DNA of 64,000 bases from Rhodospirillaceae bacterium (GTDB taxonomy: Bacteria > Pseudomonadota > Alphaproteobacteria > MPNO01 > UBA2964), in assembly GCA_002712335.1 (NCBI GenBank), contig PATI01000049.1, forward strand, positions 45,975 to 109,974. Reading direction: 5' to 3'. Under the pieces are notes generated by a model. It was given only the letters and a program-made list of their open reading frames with translations. It was not told the DNA's origin and ran no database searches. Position numbers and translations under genes: made by a program. This document shows positions 53,077 to 62,430 of the stretch, in pieces; the stretch's first letter is position 1, and each line of letters opens with the position of its first letter.

Positions 53077-54389
53077 TGGAATGGTATTGGGCACTTGCCA
53101 CCCTGATTGGGATGGTCATTTTTTTTATGGCGATGGGCGTTCCCGTTGCATTTACATTCATTATAACCAACATTATTGGCGTAATTATCTTCATGGGTAC
53201 CACCACCGGTTGGGTACAAATTGCAGATAATTCCACGCAGTTGATAACACGCTTTACACTTGGTCCAGTTCCTATGTTTATTATGATGGGGGCTCTGTTT
53301 TTCCACACCGGCCTAGCCATTAGAGTGTTTGACGGCTTAGATGTCATATTTGGAAAGTTACGAGGTCGACTGTGTTTCCTAACAGTCGCGGGCGGGTCTT
53401 TGTTTTCAACTCTGACAGGTTCCAGTATGGCCAATACAGCAATGTTGGGGTCTTTGATGGTTCCAGAGATGCAAAAGCGTGGCTACAACTGGAAAATGTC
53501 GATGGGTCCCATCCTAGGCACAGGCGGTTTGGCTATGATTATTCCGCCTTCAGCGCTTGGTGTGCTATTGGCATCAGTGGCTAGTATTGACGTTGGTAAA
53601 CTACTCATTGCAGGTTTCTTGCCAGGTTTCGTCTTGGCAGGCCTTTATGCTGTAATGATTTACCTGCAGCTCAGAATAAACCCGGAGTCTGCGCCGGCAT
53701 ATGATGTAGAAATGCCACCAATGGTAGAACGCATTAAGATCGTTTGCGTCAATATTTTACCAATGGGCATTATTGTCTTTATGGTAGTTGGTTTTATTAT
53801 TTTGGGTTGGGCAACTCCGACGGAGGCTGCTGGTTTTGGTGTTCTAGGTGTTATTATTGTTGCTGCTGCATTTAGGTGTCTCACCTTTGAAGCAATTAAG
53901 ACGGCGACACATGCAACTGTTAAGGTCGGAGCCATGGTCTTCTTTATAATCATGAGTTCGACTGTTTTTAGTCAACTTCTAGCATTTTCAGGAGCCAGCG
54001 CCGGGTTACTGAAATGGACAATCAGTTTCGGTATTTCCAAATATTGGATCCTATTGTTGATGTTTTTTGTTCTGATAGCGCTTGGAATGTTTATGGATGC
54101 AACGTCCATGATGCTTATTACGGTACCAATATTCTTTCCGCTTGCCGAACAGCTCGGGTTTGATTTGATTTGGTTTGGTTTATTCGTTCTGATGACGTTT
54201 GAAATGGCTGGCACTACGCCACCATTTGGCCTCTTATTGTATGTGATGTTGGGTGTGGCACCAAAAGGCACAACACTTTATCAGGTGGCGGCTTCGGCCT
54301 TTCCATTTTTGGTTTGTGACGCCATACTTATTCTTATGATGGTTCAGTGGCCGCAGTTGGCTCTTTGGTTGCCAAGCCTAATGGGATAA
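53076..54389 (+). CDS. TRAP transporter large permease (DctM family), system 2
   Basis: 437 aa, about twelve helices. DctM motifs GGSLFSTLTGSSMANTAMLG, GPILGTGGLAMIIPPSALG and TTPPFGLLLYVMLG are almost identical to those of the system 1 protein, and both start MEWY. It is the ion-coupled channel for the second TRAP system. The two systems probably arose by duplication, with later separation of the binding-protein gene. Confidence 0.95.
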   Translation: MEWYWALATLIGMVIFFMAMGVPVAFTFIITNIIGVIIFMGTTTGWVQIADNSTQLITRFTLGPVPMFIMMGALFFHTGLAIRVFDGLDVIFGKLRGRLCFLTVAGGSLFSTLTGSSMANTAMLGSLMVPEMQKRGYNWKMSMGPILGTGGLAMIIPPSALGVLLASVASIDVGKLLIAGFLPGFVLAGLYAVMIYLQLRINPESAPAYDVEMPPMVERIKIVCVNILPMGIIVFMVVGFIILGWATPTEAAGFGVLGVIIVAAAFRCLTFEAIKTATHATVKVGAMVFFIIMSSTVFSQLLAFSGASAGLLKWTISFGISKYWILLLMFFVLIALGMFMDATSMMLITVPIFFPLAEQLGFDLIWFGLFVLMTFEMAGTTPPFGLLLYVMLGVAPKGTTLYQVAASAFPFLVCDAILILMMVQWPQLALWLPSLMG

Positions 54390-54505
54390 AACTCTAGAAA
54401 AAAGATGATTAGTCGATAAAATTTCTTTGGTACGGGGACTATTTACTGAACATGGTTAAAATTCTTCTCTAAGATCTTAGCTATTGATTTAGCGGAAGGA
54501 ATATC

Positions 54506-55081
54506 ATGGACAATTCATCGCTAAAAATTGCTAGAGGGTTCCTGAAAAAGGTTGTCGAAGAGACCAGGTTCGGAAAAGAGTCCTCTAACTCCATTTCCCA
54601 AAATTTTTGTGGTGATATTGACATGCGTATCGCTCGCGATGGAACGTGGTATTATAAGGGTTCTCCTATCGAAAGGTTTAAGCTCGTTAAACTATTTGCC
54701 TCCATTTTGACAAGAGATAAAAAGGGTCATTTTTGGCTGAAAACAAAGGTTGAAAGGTGTCGGATCACTGTAGATGATGCGCCTTTTCTCGCTGTTGAGA
54801 TGAATGTGGATAGCAAAAAAAATAAACAACGGCTTATTTTTCGGACAAATGTTGATGATATTGTAATTGCTGGACCTAAACACTCTATAATTGTCAGAGT
54901 TGATCCAGAAACAGGTGAACCATCGCCATATCTGGAAATCCGCAGTGGCATAGAAGCTTTGATTACGCGGTCAGTATTTTATGATCTGGTTGAATTAGGG
55001 ATAAAGAAAATACATGAGCGCAATTTAATTCTGGGCGTTTGGAGTGATGGAATATTTTTCAACCTGGGCAGTATCGATTAA
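54506..55081 (+). CDS. DUF1285 domain-containing protein
   Basis: 191 aa. DUF1285 pattern: CGDIDMRIARDGTWYYKGSPI (about residues 33-53), KLFASILTRDKKGHFWLKTKVER and ITVDDAPFLAVEM. Function unknown. The family is commonly found beside a Nudix CoA pyrophosphatase and a CCA transferase gene in alphaproteobacteria, exactly as here. First gene of that four-gene set. Confidence 0.92.
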   Translation: MDNSSLKIARGFLKKVVEETRFGKESSNSISQNFCGDIDMRIARDGTWYYKGSPIERFKLVKLFASILTRDKKGHFWLKTKVERCRITVDDAPFLAVEMNVDSKKNKQRLIFRTNVDDIVIAGPKHSIIVRVDPETGEPSPYLEIRSGIEALITRSVFYDLVELGIKKIHERNLILGVWSDGIFFNLGSID

Positions 55082-55112
55082 GGTTTTCTGAGCTAATATT
55101 CCCATTTATAAA

Positions 55113-55715
55113 ATGCGTGATCTTTTAAAAGAAATTTTTAAGAAACAACAAATCAATGTCACCGCGAGTATGGGGCCAAAGTCATGGCCGGTATCATCCT
55201 CTAGCATCGGCAAACAGAAATTGCGTCCTGCTGCAGTTCTTGTCCCTATATTAGATCACAAGCATGGCATGCGAATTCTACTTACAGAGAGAACAAAAAC
55301 AATGTCTAAACACCCCGGACAAATTGCCTTTCCCGGGGGTGCTAAAGAGTCTATTGATATTACGCCAGAAGAAACCGCCCTCCGTGAGACAAAGGAGGAA
55401 ATTGGGTTGTCGCCCAGTAAGGTCCGTGTTCTTGGCCGAATGAATTCTAGAGATACCGCAACAGGGTATAATGTGATTCCGATTGTTGGATTAATTACAC
55501 CACCTGTTTCACTAAAACTTGCGCCAACTGAAGTGGCTAAAGTGTTTGAAATTCCACTTACATTTATTATGGACCCAAAAAGTTATGCTCTTGAAACACG
55601 TCAAAAGTGTGGTAAATCTCATGAATATTATGTAATGCCCTACAAAGAACACTATATTTGGGGATTGACTGCTCGTATTCTTGTTGAATTAGGAAAAATG
55701 TTGAGGGACGCATGA
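55113..55715 (+). CDS. CoA pyrophosphatase, Nudix family (NudL-like)
   Basis: 200 aa. The CoA-specific Nudix signature is LTERTKTMSKHPGQIAFPGGAK (about residues 57-78), followed by the Nudix box ending LRETKEEIGLSP (about residues 88-101). It would hydrolyse CoA or damaged CoA derivatives to 4'-phosphopantetheine and adenosine phosphates. The 3' end overlaps the small membrane-protein gene by 4 bases (ATGA). Confidence 0.93.
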   Translation: MRDLLKEIFKKQQINVTASMGPKSWPVSSSSIGKQKLRPAAVLVPILDHKHGMRILLTERTKTMSKHPGQIAFPGGAKESIDITPEETALRETKEEIGLSPSKVRVLGRMNSRDTATGYNVIPIVGLITPPVSLKLAPTEVAKVFEIPLTFIMDPKSYALETRQKCGKSHEYYVMPYKEHYIWGLTARILVELGKMLRDA

Positions 55716-55933
55716 TACGCTTACTTCTGATGTTCGTTTTACCAGCTTTGTTGCCAGTTGGTGTTTATATTTTATGGCGTGCAATCGCTCCACCAAAATT
55801 TGGTGGATCCCGAGCAATAGCTCGTGAGGAATGGGAACCATTGCCTTGGCCTTGGCTTATTCTCGCGGGAGGTCTAATGGTAATGATCACAGTTTTCACG
55901 GTCATAGCGTATCCTGAACTTATAATTTTTTAG
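55712..55933 (+). CDS. Small two-helix membrane protein, DUF6111-like
   Basis: 73 aa with two predicted membrane helices (about residues 4-24 and 46-68) joined by a loop ending EWEPLPWPWLILAGG. It resembles DUF6111, a small alphaproteobacterial family found between the CoA pyrophosphatase and CCA transferase genes. Function unknown. Translational coupling on the 5' side supports expression. Confidence 0.75.
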   Translation: MIRLLLMFVLPALLPVGVYILWRAIAPPKFGGSRAIAREEWEPLPWPWLILAGGLMVMITVFTVIAYPELIIF

Positions 55934-55947
55934 AGGTGGGCGGGAAT

Positions 55948-57180
55948 ATGAAACCCGTGTGCGTAATCAGGCTTGATGATTGGCATGGCTTGGCGCAGGC
56001 TAAGGTAGTAATGAAAGCCCTATCCGCTGCAGGCAGTATATCACTTTTTGTTGGAGGTTGTGTTAGGAATGCGTTGTTGGGAGAGGGCGTATCAGAAATT
56101 GATATTGCTACCCCAGAAACTCCTGAGCGGGTGCTGACTCTTTTAAAACAAGCGGGATTACGAGGTGTTAAGACAGGTATTGACCATGGCACGATTACTG
56201 CGATTTGCGGTGCAAGGGGTTTTCAAATAACCACATTACGTAAAGACATCGAAAACTTTGGGCGTAGCGCCCGAGTAGAATACACTCTGAATTGGAATGA
56301 GGATGCGGCGCGTCGCGACTTAACATTAAATGCGCTTTATTGTGATATTAAGGGAAACGTTTTTGATCCTCTGGACGGATTGGCTGACCTCAAAGCTGGA
56401 AGAATTCGGTTTGTAGGGAATTCGAAAGCTCGTATTAAAGAAGATATATTAAGGCTTTTAAGATACTTTCGGTTCTATGCCTATTACGGAACTGAGCCTG
56501 CGGATGATAAAGCTTTAGCGGCTTGTAGAGAATTTGCTCCTAAACTAAGAAAATTATCTGCCGAGAGAGTTTGGGGAGAACTATCTAAATTATTTCTTGC
56601 TCAAGATCCAACCCCAACATTAAGAATGATGAAAGAGAATGCAATTCTATCTTATTTGCTGCCCGAGGTTGTGTGTTGTAACTCCTTAAAGTCGATGATT
56701 CAATTAGAGAAAAGGGCTGGGTTAAAGCCTGACTATCTGAGGCGTCTAGCCGCCATAGTGGATTTGTGCAGGGATGAAGCGAGTATTTTGGCTTCTCGGC
56801 TAAAGTTTTCGAGGGTGGATCGTATACGTTTCTGTAATTTATGTGATCCAAAGGAACAGCCGGATCCTCAGAGGGGACAGAAGCACAATCGTGCCATTAT
56901 TTATCGTTTAGGAAGAAATTTTTTCATTGAACTTTCTATTTTAAGCGGGGCAAAATTTCCTGATAAGGATTGGTTATCTCTTCTCGAACTAGCCGAAGTA
57001 ACTTCTTTGCCGTCGTTTCCAATAAAGGGGTCGGATGTTATATCATCGGGAATAACTGAAGGTGCCAGAGTCGGGGAAATTATGAAGGGGATTGAAACTT
57101 GGTGGATCGAAGGGGATTTTAGCGCAGATCGTCAGGCCTGCTTAAGATATTTAGATTATTTTATAGGGGCGGGTATTTGA
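55948..57180 (+). CDS. cca: CCA tRNA nucleotidyltransferase / poly(A) polymerase family
   Basis: 410 aa from the ATG at 55948; a GTG at 55936 would add four residues. The nucleotidyltransferase head has FVGGCVRNALLGEGVSEIDIAT (about residues 35-56, with the metal-binding Asp pair), then RRDLTLNALYCDIKGN and RIKEDILRLLRYFRFYAYYG of the neck. It adds or repairs the 3' CCA end of tRNAs. Assigned CCA rather than poly(A) polymerase by family and context; both share this domain. Confidence 0.92.
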   Translation: MKPVCVIRLDDWHGLAQAKVVMKALSAAGSISLFVGGCVRNALLGEGVSEIDIATPETPERVLTLLKQAGLRGVKTGIDHGTITAICGARGFQITTLRKDIENFGRSARVEYTLNWNEDAARRDLTLNALYCDIKGNVFDPLDGLADLKAGRIRFVGNSKARIKEDILRLLRYFRFYAYYGTEPADDKALAACREFAPKLRKLSAERVWGELSKLFLAQDPTPTLRMMKENAILSYLLPEVVCCNSLKSMIQLEKRAGLKPDYLRRLAAIVDLCRDEASILASRLKFSRVDRIRFCNLCDPKEQPDPQRGQKHNRAIIYRLGRNFFIELSILSGAKFPDKDWLSLLELAEVTSLPSFPIKGSDVISSGITEGARVGEIMKGIETWWIEGDFSADRQACLRYLDYFIGAGI

Positions 57181-57298
57181 GATCCCATTATGGAGTTATT
57201 TTTAAAGTTATAGTAAAAGTATGTTCTGAACATATTATATATTAACTGACTTATAATTATGTTTGGGTGGTTACATATTATAAGGGAAAACCTCAGGG

Positions 57299-58165
57299 TC
57301 ACTCCCATCTCACCACAGGGGGCAGGGACATCAATATGGCCTCTATGTTGCCTCCGGTTTTCAAGCCAAATTTAGTGCCTCTATCATAAAGTAAATTGAA
57401 TTCGACGTAGCGTCCCCGCTTGAAAAGTTGTTGTTCGCGGTCTTCTTTAGTCCATCGTTTGTCCTTACGGGCCCGGACAATCTCGGGATAAATCTGGAGA
57501 AATGTTTTTCCTACTTCCTTGGTAAAATTGAAATCTTTTGACCAATCGCCAGAGTCTAAATAATCATAAAATATACCGCCAACACCACGAGCCTCTTCCC
57601 GATGTGGAAGGTAAAAATATTCGTCACACCATTTTTTGAACTTTTGATAGTATTGTTTGTCGTATTTATCGCATGTTATTTTTAGAGCTGAATGAAACTC
57701 ATTTGAAGCTAAGTTATCATTAACTATTGGTGTTAAATCTGTTCCACCTCCAAACCATGTTTTGGAGGTGCAAATAAATCTGGTATTCATATGAACCGCT
57801 GGTACTAAAGGTGAACACATATGAGCAACGACTGATATGCCGGCCGCCCAAAATTCAGGGTTTTCATCAGCTCCGGGAATTTCGTTTCTGAAATTAGCCG
57901 AGAACTCTCCCTCGACTGCAGAAATATTTACTCCAACTTTTTCAAAAACACGTCCAGTCATGATGGACATCGTTCCACCGCCACCATTTTGATTTTTATC
58001 TTCTTTTCGAGTCCATACCTTCTTTTGAAATTGCCCCGGTGGTTGGTTTTCATTTTGAACGCTACCTTCATTTTCAATAGCTTCAAATTCAGCACATATC
58101 AAATCCCTTAGTTTGGCAAACCAAACTAGAGTTGATTTCTTTTTGTCCTCGATAGTAAAACTCAT
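57299..58165 (-). CDS. hemF: Oxygen-dependent coproporphyrinogen III oxidase
   Basis: 288 aa. HemF hallmarks: [12 protein letters not shown] (about residue 138), [24 protein letters not shown] (about residues 186-209) and [23 protein letters not shown] near the C-terminus. It decarboxylates coproporphyrinogen III to protoporphyrinogen IX using oxygen, so it points to aerobic life. Its start touches the stop of trmL (same strand, coupled). Just downstream, in 57181-57298, no gene was seen. Confidence 0.97.
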   Translation of the reverse strand: MSFTIEDKKKSTLVWFAKLRDLICAEFEAIENEGSVQNENQPPGQFQKKVWTRKEDKNQNGGGGTMSIMTGRVFEKVGVNISAVEGEFSANFRNEIPGADENPEFWAAGISVVAHMCSPLVPAVHMNTRFICTSKTWFGGGTDLTPIVNDNLASNEFHSALKITCDKYDKQYYQKFKKWCDEYFYLPHREEARGVGGIFYDYLDSGDWSKDFNFTKEVGKTFLQIYPEIVRARKDKRWTKEDREQQLFKRGRYVEFNLLYDRGTKFGLKTGGNIEAILMSLPPVVRWE

Positions 58166-58632
58166 TAGTTAACGTTTGTAATAAAGTTATTGGTTTGTCT
58201 AAGTGCCTCTCCTAGAACCATAGATGCTGCTACAGCAACATTCAGAGACCTTGACCCCTCTGCCATTGGTATCTTTATGCGTGCTGTTGCTGTTTCATGT
58301 ACTTCACTCGTCACCCCTCTACTCTCACTACCTAAAAGGAGGCAGTCATCAGGTTTAAAAGAAAATTCCCAGTATGTTTCGTTTCCAGAGGTAGTTAATA
58401 AAACAATCCTATTTTGGTTCTGGCTGCAAAAATTTCTAAAATAGGACCATGAGATATGACGCACCAAATCAACGTTTTCTATATAATCCATTCCAGATCT
58501 TTTTAGACGTTTGTCGTCTAAAATAAAACCGCACGGTTCAATAATATCCACACCCACGTTAAGGCAGGCAGCTGTGCGAAGAATCGTACCGGTATTTTGG
58601 GGGATGTCTGGTTGATATAATGCTAATCTCAT
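58165..58632 (-). CDS. trmL: tRNA (cytidine/uridine-34-2'-O)-methyltransferase TrmL
   Basis: 155 aa SPOUT-class RNA methyltransferase. Motifs: [18 protein letters not shown] at the N-terminus, [10 protein letters not shown] (about residue 97) and the knot region [24 protein letters not shown] (about residues 119-142). It methylates the ribose of the wobble base in tRNA-Leu isoacceptors, including the CAA type encoded in this window. It is divergent from the petABC operon. Confidence 0.95.
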   Translation of the reverse strand: MRLALYQPDIPQNTGTILRTAACLNVGVDIIEPCGFILDDKRLKRSGMDYIENVDLVRHISWSYFRNFCSQNQNRIVLLTTSGNETYWEFSFKPDDCLLLGSESRGVTSEVHETATARIKIPMAEGSRSLNVAVAASMVLGEALRQTNNFITNVN

Positions 58633-58659
58633 TGAAAACGATCATGTAGTAAATATATT
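58632..58659 (+). promoter_or_regulatory. Candidate promoter of the petABC operon
   Basis: TTGAAA (58632-58637) and TATATT (58654-58659) are 16 bp apart in the space between trmL and petA. A transcript would carry a leader of about 150 nt containing the hairpin at 58716-58734. Prediction by eye. Confidence 0.3.
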
Positions 58660-58715
58660 CTCAATTATATCAATAAGGGGGTTTAAAAGGAACTTACGAG
58701 CGCTTTTTACTTATG

Positions 58716-58734
58716 CTGCGGCGTAAGGCCGCAG
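58716..58734 (+). other. Hairpin in the petABC leader
   Basis: CTGCGGC and GCCGCAG form a perfect 7-bp stem with a GTAAG loop, 85 bp upstream of petA. No T-run follows, so it is not a standard terminator. It may stabilise the mRNA or mark a regulatory leader; no known riboswitch pattern was recognised. Confidence 0.5.
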
Positions 58735-58818
58735 TGTTTGAATCTTCCTAGGAGTTAATTATAAAGAGTATCAAAAAGCGACCGCAAACGATAAGCGGAT
58801 ACAATCGAGAGGGATAAG

Positions 58819-59382
58819 ATGGTAACTTCTGCTGATCTAGCCGAGGACAGTACAGATAGCGCTGTAGAAGGTGAAACTAGACGAGATTTTTTGATGCTTG
58901 CAACTGGTACTTTTGGTGCCTTTGGAGTTGCTGCAGCTGTTTGGCCACTCGTTGACCAAATGAACCCGGCTGCAGATACTCTTGCCGCATCAACGACAGA
59001 GGTTGATTTAGAACCCATTGAACCCGGACAGCGCTTAATAGTGAAATGGCGGGGCAAGCCAGTATTTATAGTAAGAAGGACAAAGGCACAGATAGAGGAA
59101 GCGCGGTCAGTTAATGTGGCAGATTTAGTGGATCCCGAAACTGACGAGCAACGAGCAAAAAAAGCAGAGTGGCTAATTATTGTGGGAGTTTGCACTCATT
59201 TAGGTTGTATCCCTTCTGGCACGAAACAGGGGGAGATAAAAGGGGAATACGGCGGGTGGTTCTGTCCATGCCACGGGTCGCATTACGATACTTCCGGTCG
59301 TATACGTAAGGGTCCGGCTCCTAAGAATCTACCAGTTCCAGAGTATCAATTTCTTTCAGATAATGTTGTTAAGATCGGTTAG
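58819..59382 (+). CDS. petA: Ubiquinol-cytochrome c reductase Rieske iron-sulfur subunit
   Basis: 187 aa. N-terminal [11 protein letters not shown] precedes the single membrane anchor (about residues 25-45) in Tat-signal style. The Rieske cluster ligands are CTHLGC (about residue 131) and CPCHGSHYD (about residue 151). It carries electrons from ubiquinol to cytochrome c1 in complex III. First gene of petABC; cytochrome b follows after 11 bp. Confidence 0.97.
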   Translation: MVTSADLAEDSTDSAVEGETRRDFLMLATGTFGAFGVAAAVWPLVDQMNPAADTLAASTTEVDLEPIEPGQRLIVKWRGKPVFIVRRTKAQIEEARSVNVADLVDPETDEQRAKKAEWLIIVGVCTHLGCIPSGTKQGEIKGEYGGWFCPCHGSHYDTSGRIRKGPAPKNLPVPEYQFLSDNVVKIG

Positions 59383-59393
59383 GAGTAGGCTAG

Positions 59394-60695
59394 ATGAGTG
59401 ATTCTAAGTTTAAAAATCCAATTATATCCTGGATCGACTATAGATTGCCGGTTTTTACATTTTTAGAGCATGAACTTCATGAATACCCAACTCCAAAAAA
59501 TTTAAATTATTGGTGGAATTTTGGTTCTTTAGCCGGAATTATTCTAGTTATAATGATTGTTACAGGGATTATCTTAGCAATGCATTATACTCCGCATACC
59601 GCATTTGCTTTTGATTCTGTTGAGCGAATTATGAGGGATGTTAATTACGGTTGGTTGATCCGCTATATTCATATGAATGGCGCATCCGCGTTCTTTATCG
59701 TCGTTTATATCCATATTTTTAGAGGACTCTATTTTGGTTCCTACAAATCCCCCCGTGAGATTTTGTGGATACTTGGTGTTATTATTCTTCTTTGTATGAT
59801 GGCGACAGCCTTTTTAGGGTATGTCCTTCCTTGGGGTCAGATGAGCTTCTGGGGGGCAACTGTTATTACCAACCTCTTTTCGGCAATCCCAGTTGTTGGA
59901 GACTCAATCGTCACTCTTTTGTGGGGGGGGTTTTCTGTTGATAATCCAACCCTTAACCGCTTTTTCAGTCTTCACTATCTATTACCATTTGTTCTTGTTG
60001 GAATTATTGTTTTGCATATTGTCGCGCTGCATCAGCATGGATCCAACAATCCAATAGGTATCAACACAAAGTCACCCCAAGATACAGTTCCATTCCATCC
60101 ATATTACACGATAAAAGATATGTTTGGATTAGGTGTCTTTCTTGTCTTGTTTTTTGCTTTCGTATTTTTTGCTCCCAACTTTTTTGGTGAACCAGATAAC
60201 TATATTGAAGCCAATCCGCTAGTTACCCCGCCCCACATTGTGCCAGAGTGGTATTTCTTGCCTTTTTACGCAATTTTGCGTTCTTTTACAGCAGACGCAC
60301 TGATTTATTTTCCTATATCCTGGTTGATGTCTGCTAAACTGGCCGGTGTCCTTGCGATGTTTGCATCAATCCTTGTTCTTTTTGTTTTGCCATGGCTTGA
60401 TCATTCGCCTGTAAGGAGCGCACGCTTTAGACCGCTATATAAACAGTTCTACTGGCTACTGATCATAGATTGCGTGATATTAGGAGTTTGTGGAGCCAAG
60501 CCTGCAGAAGCACCATGGACATATATCGCACAGGCGGCTACCGCGTATTATTTCTTACATTTTCTCGTAATCATTCCACTTCTAGGATTCTTTGAAAAAA
60601 CTCGTCCTTTGCCCACTAGTATTAGTGAGCCAGTCTTAAAGGGAGGGGGCGGTGTGTCCGTCGCGTCGAGCGCTAAACCGATGGAGAAAGTATAA
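59394..60695 (+). CDS. petB: Cytochrome b of the bc1 complex
   Basis: 433 aa, full-length b-type with N- and C-terminal parts fused. Quinone-site and haem motifs: [21 protein letters not shown] (about residue 141), [22 protein letters not shown] with haem-ligand His, and [14 protein letters not shown] (the PEWY motif, about residue 284). Eight membrane helices are expected. Its stop overlaps the petC start by one base (TAATG). Confidence 0.98.
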   Translation: MSDSKFKNPIISWIDYRLPVFTFLEHELHEYPTPKNLNYWWNFGSLAGIILVIMIVTGIILAMHYTPHTAFAFDSVERIMRDVNYGWLIRYIHMNGASAFFIVVYIHIFRGLYFGSYKSPREILWILGVIILLCMMATAFLGYVLPWGQMSFWGATVITNLFSAIPVVGDSIVTLLWGGFSVDNPTLNRFFSLHYLLPFVLVGIIVLHIVALHQHGSNNPIGINTKSPQDTVPFHPYYTIKDMFGLGVFLVLFFAFVFFAPNFFGEPDNYIEANPLVTPPHIVPEWYFLPFYAILRSFTADALIYFPISWLMSAKLAGVLAMFASILVLFVLPWLDHSPVRSARFRPLYKQFYWLLIIDCVILGVCGAKPAEAPWTYIAQAATAYYFLHFLVIIPLLGFFEKTRPLPTSISEPVLKGGGGVSVASSAKPMEKV

Positions 60696-61462
60696 TGCGG
60701 AAAATTCTAATCGAAAGTGCGATTGTTTTTTCTGTCATAGCCTTTTCTTCATTCAATGCAAATGCTGCGGGCGATTTTTTGAAAGCACCTAAACAACAAT
60801 GGTCTTTTTCTGGAATCTTTGGGACATTTGATAGGGGAGCTCTGCAGCGAGGCTTTCAAGTATATAGTGAGGTCTGTGCGGGATGTCATTCTGTTAGATT
60901 GTTGTCGTACCGAAATTTATTGGAAATTGGTTTTACGGAAAAACAGGTAAAGAGAATTGCTGCATCTAAAGAGGTTTCGGATGGACCGAATGATGATGGA
61001 GAAATGTTTCAACGTCCGGGCCGTTTGAGCGATAAATTTGTTAAACCGTTTCCAAATGACCAGGCAGCACGTGCGGGCAATAACGGCGCGCTTCCGCCAG
61101 ATTTATCACTAATAACAAAGGCAAGAAAAAACGGTATCAACTATCTACATGCCCTCTTAACAGGTTACAAACCAGTGCCGAAAGGGATGAAAGTGGCTGA
61201 GGGTATGTATTACAACCCCTACTACCCTGGCCAACAAATAGCTATGCCACCACCATTAGTAGATGGAGGTGTGGAATATACCGATAAAACCAAGTCAACC
61301 ATCACGCAAATGTCTAGTGATTTGACAACATTTTTAGCTTGGGCAGCAGAGCCAGAACTCGAAGCTAGAAAACGGTTAGGTGTGAAGGTGCTCCTATTTC
61401 TTTTAATTCTTACCGGTTTATTGTACGGAATTAAAAGGAAGGTGTGGTCTCGTTTGCACTAA
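60695..61462 (+). CDS. petC: Cytochrome c1 of the bc1 complex
   Basis: 255 aa with a signal peptide (FSVIAFSSFNANAAG), haem-binding CAGCHSV (about residue 62), axial-ligand Met region GQQIAMPPPLVDGGVEY (about residue 180) and a C-terminal membrane anchor (VLLFLLILTGLLYGIKRKVW). It passes electrons from the Rieske protein to soluble cytochrome c. Last gene of petABC; a strong bidirectional terminator follows. Confidence 0.97.
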   Translation: MRKILIESAIVFSVIAFSSFNANAAGDFLKAPKQQWSFSGIFGTFDRGALQRGFQVYSEVCAGCHSVRLLSYRNLLEIGFTEKQVKRIAASKEVSDGPNDDGEMFQRPGRLSDKFVKPFPNDQAARAGNNGALPPDLSLITKARKNGINYLHALLTGYKPVPKGMKVAEGMYYNPYYPGQQIAMPPPLVDGGVEYTDKTKSTITQMSSDLTTFLAWAAEPELEARKRLGVKVLLFLLILTGLLYGIKRKVWSRLH

Positions 61463-61504
61463 GAGCTTAAAATTTTTCTAAAAATTTACCAAATAGTTAA
61501 AAAA

Positions 61505-61542
61505 AAAGGGAACGCAAAATCTTCTAAATTTGCGTTCCTTTT
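61505..61542. terminator. Bidirectional terminator between petC and the dienelactone hydrolase gene
   Basis: A 14-bp stem (61505-61518 with 61529-61542, one G-U) built on GGAACGCAAA/TTTGCGTTCC, with a 10-base loop and flanking A- and T-runs. It would end transcription of the convergent genes on both strands. Confidence 0.85.
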
Positions 61543-61562
61543 CGCTGTTCTTTTTAGAACAA

Positions 61563-62234
61563 TTAGCCCATGTGTGTTGCAAAGTGTTCTAGTGTCCGCT
61601 TGTGGGCGCGTTCACATGCGCCTTGATTATAACTTTCTCTGTCATCACAGCAGAAACCATGCCCAGCATCATCGTAGACAAAGCAGGGGATGTCTGGATG
61701 GGCTTCTTTAATGTCATGAACTTGGCTTAAAGGAATACCGCCGTCTTTATCACCAAAATTAAATATAACTGGTACTTTCGGTGTATCTTCACGCTTTGCA
61801 TGAATTCCACCTCCATAGAATGTAGAAGCGGCTGACAATCCGTCACATTTACAGGCGGCAAGCCAACTGACATAACCACCAAAGCAGTACCCAACAATAC
61901 CTACCTTACCAGTAGCGGAAACATTATTTATTGCTGCCTGGACATCGTTTTGAATTCCATCATCATCGAGGCTACCTCTTGTATCTCTGCCTTTACCGAA
62001 ATCTTCTTGTCCATAGCCCAAGTCAAGACCCTTCTCCTTTCGATCAAACAATGCTGGAGCAATTGCGATATACCCATTTTTAGCAAACTCATCCACAAGT
62101 TTGCGGATATGGCTATTCACTCCAAAAATTTCTTGAATTACAACAATGCTACCTTTTGCGGAGCCTTCTGGTTCAGATTTATAAGCGTCTAGAACATGAC
62201 TGTCAGCGGTAGTGAGCTCAATTTTTTTTCCCAT
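61563..62234 (-). CDS. Dienelactone hydrolase family protein
   Basis: 223 aa from the ATG at 62234 (GGGAAGGA just upstream), giving MGKKIELTTADSH; longer in-frame starts lack a ribosome site. DLH features: VVIQEIFGVNSHIRKL (about residues 32-47), nucleophile Cys in GYCFGGYVSW (about residue 111, as in carboxymethylenebutenolidase), Asp in NFGDKDGGIP and His in DAGHGFCCDD (about residue 190). It hydrolyses dienelactones in chloroaromatic catabolism or other esters. No aromatic ring-cleavage genes are adjacent. Confidence 0.93.
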   Translation of the reverse strand: MGKKIELTTADSHVLDAYKSEPEGSAKGSIVVIQEIFGVNSHIRKLVDEFAKNGYIAIAPALFDRKEKGLDLGYGQEDFGKGRDTRGSLDDDGIQNDVQAAINNVSATGKVGIVGYCFGGYVSWLAACKCDGLSAASTFYGGGIHAKREDTPKVPVIFNFGDKDGGIPLSQVHDIKEAHPDIPCFVYDDAGHGFCCDDRESYNQGACERAHKRTLEHFATHMG

Positions 62235-62430
62235 TTTTCCTTCCCATAATCTATACAAAATCGTGTGAATAATTTTATCGTGTGAATAATTATAAAGCAC
62301 TTTTTAAACATAGATCGCGGTATGCGCAATGCACTACTCAATATTAGCCATCATAGTTCTGATAAATGGAGCGGCGATTTAGATTAAAATGTTTTGGGAA
62401 GATTTATTTAAAAAGGATTTTCATATTATT

